Assembly (NCBI GenBank): GCA_958415665.1
Contig: CATYZK010000044.1
Location: 1-12,093 of the forward strand
DNA length: 12,093 bases
DNA from: an uncultured Collinsella sp.
Lineage (GTDB): Bacteria; Actinomycetota; Coriobacteriia; Coriobacteriales; Coriobacteriaceae
Direction: 5' to 3'
The notes beneath the pieces are model-generated. The model worked only from the letters and a program-made list of their open reading frames with translations, was not told the DNA's origin and did not search any database. This document shows positions 6,966 through 12,093 of this stretch, in pieces. The number at the start of each line of letters is the position of its first letter. Positions within the stretch are counted from its first letter, which is position 1. The position numbers and the translations under genes were made by a program.

Positions 6966-7661
6966 ATGGACGAGAAGAACGAAGAGCTCGTGGATGCGCA
7001 GATCGTCGAGGAGGACAGCCGCGTGTATGGGCACGCCGAGGGCGAGCCTGGCGGCGAGGTCGCTGACGAGCCGGCGCTGGTGCTGGGCGATGACGACCCG
7101 CACGATGCCGAGCTGCACGAGAAGATTCTTTCGGAGGAGTGCGCCTGGAAGGGCAAGATCCTCGACGTCCACCGTCTTGAGGTTGAGCTGCCCAACGGTC
7201 GCCGCAGCGCCCGCGATATCGTTCGCCATCCGGGTGCGGCGGCCGTTGTGGCGCTGACCGAGAGCGGCAAGATCGTACTGGTGCGTCAGTACCGCACCGC
7301 TATCGACCGCGTGACGGTCGAGATTCCCGCCGGCAAGCTCGATCCAGGCGAGGACCCGCTCGATTGCGCCAAACGCGAGCTGCATGAGGAGACGGGCTTT
7401 AGGGCTGGTCGCATTCGCTTTTTGACGTCGATTGTCACGTCCTGCGGTTTTTGCGACGAGATCATTCACATCTACTTGGCTACCAAGCTGGAGTTTGATG
7501 CGCCCAACCCCGATGATGACGAGTTTGTCAACGTGGACCTGGTGCCGCTGCACGAGTTGATCGACGCCGTACTCGACGGCAAGATCGAAGACGCCAAGAC
7601 CGTCGTAGGCGCCTTGGCCTGTGACAGCATCGCACACAGGCTGGGCGGAACTGAGCTTTAA
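6966..7661 (+). CDS. NUDIX hydrolase, ADP-ribose pyrophosphatase-like
   Basis: This 231-residue protein carries a perfect NUDIX box, GKLDPGEDPLDCAKRELHEE followed by TGF, at residues 123-145 (Gly123, Glu129, Arg137, Glu138, Glu141, Glu142, Gly144). The flanking WKGKILDVHRLEVELPNG, RHPGAAAVVAL, VRQYR and EIPAGKLD place it with the ADP-ribose pyrophosphatase (NudF) group, which cuts ADP-ribose to AMP and ribose 5-phosphate; the substrate is inferred, not proven. Residues 1-50 form an acidic, low-complexity extension absent from typical members, which begin near EKILSEE. The ATG at 6957 is possible, but 6966 has better spacing. It probably shares a transcript with purD and is closed by a terminator. 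Confidence 0.9.
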   Translation: MDEKNEELVDAQIVEEDSRVYGHAEGEPGGEVADEPALVLGDDDPHDAELHEKILSEECAWKGKILDVHRLEVELPNGRRSARDIVRHPGAAAVVALTESGKIVLVRQYRTAIDRVTVEIPAGKLDPGEDPLDCAKRELHEETGFRAGRIRFLTSIVTSCGFCDEIIHIYLATKLEFDAPNPDDDEFVNVDLVPLHELIDAVLDGKIEDAKTVVGALACDSIAHRLGGTEL

Positions 7662-7671
7662 AAGCGAGGGC

Positions 7672-7728
7672 GACCCTGGGGCAAACACTACTGATTATTT
7701 GCCCCAGGGTCTTACGTTATTGTTTTAT
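7672..7728 (+). terminator. Terminator with 14-bp perfect stem after the NUDIX gene
   Basis: GACCCTGGGGCAAA (7672-7685) and TTTGCCCCAGGGTC (7698-7711) form a perfect 14-bp stem with a 12-base loop. A broken T-rich tail (TTACGTTATTGTTTTAT) follows. It begins 10 bases past the stop codon and ends only about 14 bases before the next start codon. Confidence 0.85.
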
Positions 7729-7741
7729 CTCCGAGGACTGC

Positions 7742-9514
7742 ATGTTTAAGAGGTTTCTTTCGTATTACGAGCCCCAGATGGGGCTTTTTGTTGCTGATAC
7801 TGTTTGTGCTCTGGTGCTTGCCGCCATTGACCTGGCGTTCCCCATTATCCTGCGCAATTTGACCGGTGGGCTGTTTACTCAGGGTCAGGCTGCCATTATG
7901 CAGGCGCTCGGCATGATCGCGGTGGGCTTGGTGCTGATGTATGCCGTCCGCTGCGCTTGTCGCTACTTTGTGAGCTATTGGGGTCACGTGATGGGCGCGC
8001 GCATGGAGTCCAAGATGCGCGAGGACCTGTTTGACCAATATGAGCGCTTTAGCTTTGCGTACTTCGACCGCAACAGCTCGGGCGACATGATGAGCCGCGT
8101 GGTCAACGACCTGTTCGATATCTGCGAGGCGGCGCACCACGTGCCCGAGTGGATCATCATCTGCGGCATCGAGATCATCGGCTCGTTTGTGATCCTCTTT
8201 ACCATCGCCCCGGTGCTGGCGCTCGCCATGGCCGTGGTGACGGCAGCGTTTGCGGTCATCATGTTTTGGCAGAACATGCGCATGCGCGAGGTCTTTAGCG
8301 ACAACCGCAAAAAGATCAGCGGCATCAATGCGCAGCTGCAGGATTCGCTGGCGGGCATGCGCGTGGTCAAGAGCTTTGCCAATGAGGAGACCGAACGCTT
8401 CAAGTTCCGCGCCTCCAACAATCGCTATCTTTCGTCCAAGGAGAACATGTATCACGCCATGGGCGTCTACACTGCGACGTATGGCCTGCTCTCGGGCGTG
8501 CTATACGTAATCGTGGTGCTGCTGGGCGGCTGGCTGGTCGCCCAGGGGCAGCTGCAGGCGGTCGATATGGCGACCTTTGCACTCTATATTTCGCTGTTCT
8601 GCACGCCGCTCGAGACACTCGTCAATTCGGCCGAAACGTATCAGAAGGCTATCGCCGGCTTTAAGCGTATGGACGAGGTGCTCTCGACCGCGCCTGATAT
8701 CCAGGACAAGCCGGGCGCCACGGATCTGCAGGTGACCGCCGGCGCCGTGGATTATCACGACGTGTGCTTTAACTACGAGGACGTTGAGCTGGGCGAGGGC
8801 GATGCCGACGAGCGTCCCGTTATCGACCATATGAATCTGTCCATCAAGCCCGGGCAGACCATCGCTTTGGTTGGCCCTTCGGGCGGTGGCAAGTCCACGA
8901 CCTGTTCGCTGCTGCCGCGCTTTTATGACGTGGCTGCCGGATCCATTAGCATCGACGGCCAGGACGTGCGCGATGTGACGCAGCAGAGCCTGCGCCGTGC
9001 CATCGGCCTGGTGCAGCAGGATGTCTACCTGTTTGACGGAACAATCGGCGAGAACATCGCCTACGGCAAGCCGGGCGCCACGGCAGAAGAGATCGCCGAG
9101 GCCGCCCGCCGTGCCAATATCGATGCCTTTATCGAGTCGCTTCCACAGGGCTATGACACGGTCGTGGGCGAGCGCGGCAGCCGTCTTTCGGGCGGACAGA
9201 AGCAGCGCGTTGCCATCGCGCGCGTGTTTCTCAAGAACCCCAAGATCCTGATTTTGGACGAGGCGACGAGTGCTTTGGATAACGAGAGCGAGGAGGCGGT
9301 GCAGGAGTCACTCGAAGAGCTGGCACGCGGCCGCACCACGATTATCATCGCCCACCGTCTCTCGACTATTAAGCATGCCGATGAGATTGCGACCGTTGAG
9401 CATGGTCGCGTTGTGGAGCGTGGCGCGCACGAGGAGCTTCTCGCCCGTGGCGGCACCTATGCCCGTTACTATCGAATGCAGTTCGAAGGTGCGCGTGCGC
9501 ACGAGCTCGACTGA
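7742..9514 (+). CDS. ABC exporter half-transporter (membrane plus ATPase domains)
   Basis: This 590-residue protein is a type IV (ABCB/MsbA-like) exporter subunit with membrane and ATPase domains fused. About six membrane segments lie at roughly 13-37, 51-75, 133-154, 155-175, 247-270 and 276-295. The ATPase half has Walker A GPSGGGKST (378-386, Lys384), Q-loop VQQDVYLFDGTI, signature LSGGQ (482-486), Walker B ILILDEATS (Asp506, Glu507) and switch His538 in HRLST. All catalytic residues are present, and no partner exporter gene adjoins it, so a homodimer is likely. An acidic segment (VELGEGDADER) interrupts the usual A-loop region. The substrate cannot be told from sequence. The next gene is 19 bases downstream. 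Confidence 0.93.
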   Translation: MFKRFLSYYEPQMGLFVADTVCALVLAAIDLAFPIILRNLTGGLFTQGQAAIMQALGMIAVGLVLMYAVRCACRYFVSYWGHVMGARMESKMREDLFDQYERFSFAYFDRNSSGDMMSRVVNDLFDICEAAHHVPEWIIICGIEIIGSFVILFTIAPVLALAMAVVTAAFAVIMFWQNMRMREVFSDNRKKISGINAQLQDSLAGMRVVKSFANEETERFKFRASNNRYLSSKENMYHAMGVYTATYGLLSGVLYVIVVLLGGWLVAQGQLQAVDMATFALYISLFCTPLETLVNSAETYQKAIAGFKRMDEVLSTAPDIQDKPGATDLQVTAGAVDYHDVCFNYEDVELGEGDADERPVIDHMNLSIKPGQTIALVGPSGGGKSTTCSLLPRFYDVAAGSISIDGQDVRDVTQQSLRRAIGLVQQDVYLFDGTIGENIAYGKPGATAEEIAEAARRANIDAFIESLPQGYDTVVGERGSRLSGGQKQRVAIARVFLKNPKILILDEATSALDNESEEAVQESLEELARGRTTIIIAHRLSTIKHADEIATVEHGRVVERGAHEELLARGGTYARYYRMQFEGARAHELD

Positions 9515-9533
9515 TTGATATGACAGGAAGTTT

Positions 9534-10499
9534 ATGGCTGACAAGAACCCTTTGACTCCGGAAGAAGTGACGGAGTTATTCTCCGAAATCGATGCATCCG
9601 GTGTCTTGGATCCCACGCTTGCCAAAAAGCGAACCGAGCGCATGCGTGAGAAGGAGGCTGCGGCCAAGCGCGGTGACAAAGCGGCGCTAGCGCAGCTGCG
9701 TAGCGAGGACCGCGCGAGCCAGGCAAAACATATCGACCCGCTGTCCGAGGACGATCCTTCGGGCTCGCAGGTGAGCCATACCATTACGAAGACCGCGATG
9801 GCCGTGGTCATCGGTATTCTGGTGCTGATCGTGGGCATGCAGATCGGTTACGGCGTGATGCGCCGTCTGAATACCGCCAACCTGTCCGAGAGCGTTTCGG
9901 TGGATACCGTCTCGACCGCGCTCAAGGGTGGACTCGAATGGGGCAACGGCTTTACGCAGTTCCCGCTCGATTTTTCTGTCGACGAGGCCGATGAGCGCAC
10001 GGGCACGGTTGAGGTGACGGTGTTGGACACGTCGTCTGCCAATGAGCTCGAGCTGCTGTCCAACGGGCAGATCCAGGCCGCGGCGCTTGCGACCAACGCC
10101 CTGCTCAACGACAAGATTGACCGCGTGGTGTATAACGTTCACGCCTATATCGACGAGGATAGCAACATTCAGCACGATTCCTTTTTTGGCATGTTCCCCG
10201 CGCGGGGTCATCAGAGCGCCATTTTGACGTTTGTGTGGACCAAGAGCTCATCCAACGCCACGAGTATCGACTGGAAGATGCGCATCGTAAGCATGGACGA
10301 CACCATTGCCGAGCGCATTCAAAAACAGGTGAACTCGGTTTCGTCGCTGATCGAGGACCCGGTGGTGAGCCAGACCAAGATTGACGAGGAAAAGGCCGAA
10401 CGTGACCTGGAGCATCGTCTGCATGGCCGCGAGATTTTCCGCGGCGGCAAGCCCGATCGCTTACCGTCCGATCTGCTGGAACAGGACAAGAAAAAGTAA
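9534..10499 (+). CDS. Unrecognised single-pass membrane protein
   Basis: I do not recognise this 321-residue protein. Residues 1-85 are highly charged and probably helical, rich in Lys, Arg, Glu and Asp. One hydrophobic segment at about 88-109 (AVVIGILVLIVGMQIGYG) is followed by RR. The remaining 210 residues are soluble, mixed alpha/beta in pattern, free of cysteine, with a charged C-terminal region ending QDKKK. There is no signal peptidase or lipobox site. Topology is ambiguous, since both flanks carry positive charge. The start ATG has AGGAAG a few bases upstream. It follows the ABC exporter by 19 bases and ends at a terminator, so the two are probably cotranscribed and might work together. 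Confidence 0.85.
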   Translation: MADKNPLTPEEVTELFSEIDASGVLDPTLAKKRTERMREKEAAAKRGDKAALAQLRSEDRASQAKHIDPLSEDDPSGSQVSHTITKTAMAVVIGILVLIVGMQIGYGVMRRLNTANLSESVSVDTVSTALKGGLEWGNGFTQFPLDFSVDEADERTGTVEVTVLDTSSANELELLSNGQIQAAALATNALLNDKIDRVVYNVHAYIDEDSNIQHDSFFGMFPARGHQSAILTFVWTKSSSNATSIDWKMRIVSMDDTIAERIQKQVNSVSSLIEDPVVSQTKIDEEKAERDLEHRLHGREIFRGGKPDRLPSDLLEQDKKK

Positions 10500-10506
10500 G
10501 ACGCCG

Positions 10507-10545
10507 TCATCCCGCGTGAGCCACAAGCCCCGCGGGATGATTTTT
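10507..10545 (+). terminator. Terminator after the membrane protein gene
   Basis: TCATCCCGCG (10507-10516) pairs perfectly with CGCGGGATGA (10531-10540) around a 14-base loop, and five T residues follow (10541-10545). It starts 8 bases beyond the stop codon and separates this unit from carA. Confidence 0.9.
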
Positions 10546-10636
10546 AATCCCCGTCCCAGAAAAATCATTATGCATAGAAAGTCATAATTATCATTTCGTA
10601 AACATTTCGATGAAATTAACGCCATGAGGCATGCTT

Positions 10637-10652
10637 GCGGTTACAATACCGC
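10637..10652 (+). promoter_or_regulatory. Probable carA -10 box centred in an inverted repeat
   Basis: TACAAT (10642-10647) is a good -10 match, flanked exactly by GCGGT (10637-10641) and ACCGC (10648-10652). No strong -35 box is seen; TTAACG at 10616-10621 is too far (20 bases). Transcription would start near 10654, giving a leader of about 50 bases that holds the PyrR-type hairpin. The dyad around the -10 box may be chance or an operator. Confidence 0.45.
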
Positions 10653-10668
10653 GAGGCCTAACTACACA

Positions 10669-10701
10669 CCTTTAAGCCGGTCCTGTGAGACCGGGAAGGA
10701 G
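10669..10701 (+). promoter_or_regulatory. PyrR-binding loop that sequesters the carA ribosome-binding site
   Basis: An upper stem CCGGTC (10677-10682) and GACCGG (10689-10694) encloses the hexaloop CTGTGA. After an asymmetric internal loop (TAAG on one side, G on the other), a lower stem pairs CCTT (10669-10672) with AAGG (10696-10699). This layout, with the UGUGAGACC-type loop, matches the anti-antiterminator (binding loop) bound by PyrR with UMP in pyrimidine operons. Here the lower-stem AAGG is part of the Shine-Dalgarno AAGGAG, 4 bases before the carA ATG. This suggests translational repression when uridine nucleotides are plentiful, as shown for Mycobacterium pyr genes, rather than Bacillus-type attenuation: no terminator follows. 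Confidence 0.8.
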
Positions 10702-10705
10702 AATT

Positions 10706-12093
10706 ATGGCGAACAACCATACCGCGGGCGCTGCCGCCCGCACCTTCGCGCCCAGCGAGCTTTGCCAGCGTATGCTGGCCAAAACCAGCAAGGGCACCTG
10801 CGGTCCCTGTATCCTGTATCTTGAGGATGGGACCATTTTTTATGGACGTGCATGCGGCGCCGAGGGCACCGCGACCGGCGAAGTCTGCTTCAACACCTCG
10901 CTCGAGGGCTACTTTGAGGTTATGACCGACCCGAGCTATGCCGGCCAAATCGTAACCATGACCTATCCGCAGATCGGCAACTACGGCATCGACGAGACCG
11001 ACGTCCAGTCGGCTTTCCCCGGCGACGCCGCTCGCCCCGCAAGCGCTCCGGCCATGCGCGGCATGATCGTTCGCGACATGTGCGCCACGCCTTCCAACTG
11101 GCGCTCGGCTGTCAGCGTGCCGGAGTATCTGCGTGTTCACGGCATCGTTGCCATTGAGGGCGTCGATACTCGCGCCCTGGTGCGTCACCTGCGCGACAAC
11201 GGTTCCAAGATGGGCATTATCTCGACTGAGATTTTCGACGTCGATGAGCTTGCCGAGCGTCTTGCCGCAGCACCCACGTTGGTGGGCGAGAACCTGGTCA
11301 AGACCGTGAGCTGCCCCGAGGCACATGAGTTTGCAGCTTCCGACCTGCCTGCCACGCATGACTTTGCGCTTGCCCCTGCCGCTCCTTCCCGCCACAACGT
11401 GGTCGCCTACGACTGCGGCGTGAAGCGCGGCATTCTGGAGGGCCTCGTCCGCGCCGGCTGCGACCTTACCGTCGTGCCGTGGGACACGCCCGCGAGTGAG
11501 GTGCTCGACATGAACCCCGACGGCGTCTTTTTGTCCAACGGCCCCGGCGACCCCGATGCCGTGGTGGAGACCTACGAGCAGGTGCAGCAGCTGATCGGCA
11601 AGGTTCCGGTCTTTGGCATTTGCCTGGGTCACCAGATGATCAGCCTTGCCTGCGGTGCTCAGATGGAAAAGCTCAAGTTCGGTCACCGTGGCGGTAACCA
11701 GCCGGTTATGAACCTGGTGAGCCGTCGCGTGGAGATCACCGCGCAAAACCATGGTTTTGGCCTGCTGTTCCCCAGCTTGGGCAAGCTCATCCCCGAACTC
11801 TCCGGCGGCGAGACCGAGCACGCGGCCGATGGCGACCTGCGCGCCTGGGTGCGTCGCGGCATCGCGCCGGTCGTGATGAACGAGCGTTTCGGCCGCATTC
11901 GCCTGACGCACGTGAACCTCAACGACGGCACTGCCGAGGGCATCCAGCTGCTCGACGCCCCGTGCTTCTCGGTCCAGTACCACCCCGAGGCCTCGCCCGG
12001 CCCCACCGATGCCCACTATCTCTTTACCGCCTTTACGCGACTCATGGACGGCGAGGAGAACTACCTGGACATCGACACCGCGAAGGACCGCCT
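10706..12093 (+). CDS. carA: Carbamoyl-phosphate synthase small subunit, cut by window end
   Basis: CarA is the glutaminase subunit that feeds ammonia to CarB to make carbamoyl phosphate for pyrimidines and arginine. The frame is open for 462 codons to the window edge with no stop. The N-terminal domain begins at about residue 35 (ILYLEDGTIFYGRACGAEG) and includes TDPSYAGQIVTMTYPQIGNYG. The glutaminase domain (from about 230) has the nucleophile Cys306 in FGICLGHQ and the pair His426/Glu428 in QYHPEASPG. About 30 residues precede the usual N terminus. An extra segment of about 36 residues lies between NHG (349) and THVN (402). Total length already exceeds the usual 360-390. The start has AAGGAG within a PyrR-type hairpin, and carB probably follows outside the window. 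Confidence 0.95.
   Translation, partial: MANNHTAGAAARTFAPSELCQRMLAKTSKGTCGPCILYLEDGTIFYGRACGAEGTATGEVCFNTSLEGYFEVMTDPSYAGQIVTMTYPQIGNYGIDETDVQSAFPGDAARPASAPAMRGMIVRDMCATPSNWRSAVSVPEYLRVHGIVAIEGVDTRALVRHLRDNGSKMGIISTEIFDVDELAERLAAAPTLVGENLVKTVSCPEAHEFAASDLPATHDFALAPAAPSRHNVVAYDCGVKRGILEGLVRAGCDLTVVPWDTPASEVLDMNPDGVFLSNGPGDPDAVVETYEQVQQLIGKVPVFGICLGHQMISLACGAQMEKLKFGHRGGNQPVMNLVSRRVEITAQNHGFGLLFPSLGKLIPELSGGETEHAADGDLRAWVRRGIAPVVMNERFGRIRLTHVNLNDGTAEGIQLLDAPCFSVQYHPEASPGPTDAHYLFTAFTRLMDGEENYLDIDTAKDR

Noticed and set aside
5724..7688. Open frame of 654 codons on the minus strand
   Set aside because: Antisense to purD and the NUDIX gene; long reverse frames arise from the codon bias of GC-rich genes.
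10658..12016. Open frame of 452 codons on the minus strand
   Set aside because: Antisense to carA, whose motifs and leader are clear.

Overview
The window is a GC-rich stretch of bacterial chromosome made almost entirely of housekeeping genes. The gene set points to an actinobacterium of the class Coriobacteriia, probably a relative of Collinsella. This is inferred from base composition, a zinc-binding (Cys-rich) ribosomal protein S18, the order rpsF-ssb-rpsR-rplI then dnaB and purA, and the style of the carA leader. No marker in the window fixes the genus.

Positions 1-340 hold two serine tRNA genes on the minus strand, tRNA-Ser(GGA) then tRNA-Ser(CGA). Each is followed by a hairpin terminator, and one good promoter drives the pair. 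A gene-free stretch of roughly 350-400 bases separates this minus-strand promoter from the plus-strand promoter at 737-765. That promoter starts the rpsF-ssb-rpsR-rplI operon (ribosomal proteins S6, S18 and L9, plus single-strand DNA-binding protein), which ends at a very strong terminator at 2558-2596.

The plus strand continues with dnaB (replicative helicase), purA and purD (purine nucleotide synthesis) and a NUDIX hydrolase of the ADP-ribose pyrophosphatase type, closed by a 14-bp perfect hairpin. A two-gene unit follows: a complete ABC exporter half-transporter and an unrecognised single-pass membrane protein, ended by another terminator. The window closes inside carA, the small subunit of carbamoyl-phosphate synthetase. 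Its ribosome-binding site is built into a hairpin that matches the PyrR-binding loop of pyrimidine genes.

The region joins translation and replication (S6/S18/L9, SSB, DnaB), purine supply (PurA, PurD) and the first step of pyrimidine supply (CarA). I see no phage, transposon, CRISPR array, toxin or defence system, and no sign of a wholly new system. The points most worth a second look are the PyrR-type translational switch in front of carA, an extra segment of about 36 residues in the CarA glutaminase domain, an 11-bp UUCG hairpin between ssb and rpsR, acidic extensions on L9 and the NUDIX protein, and the unassigned membrane protein beside the ABC exporter.
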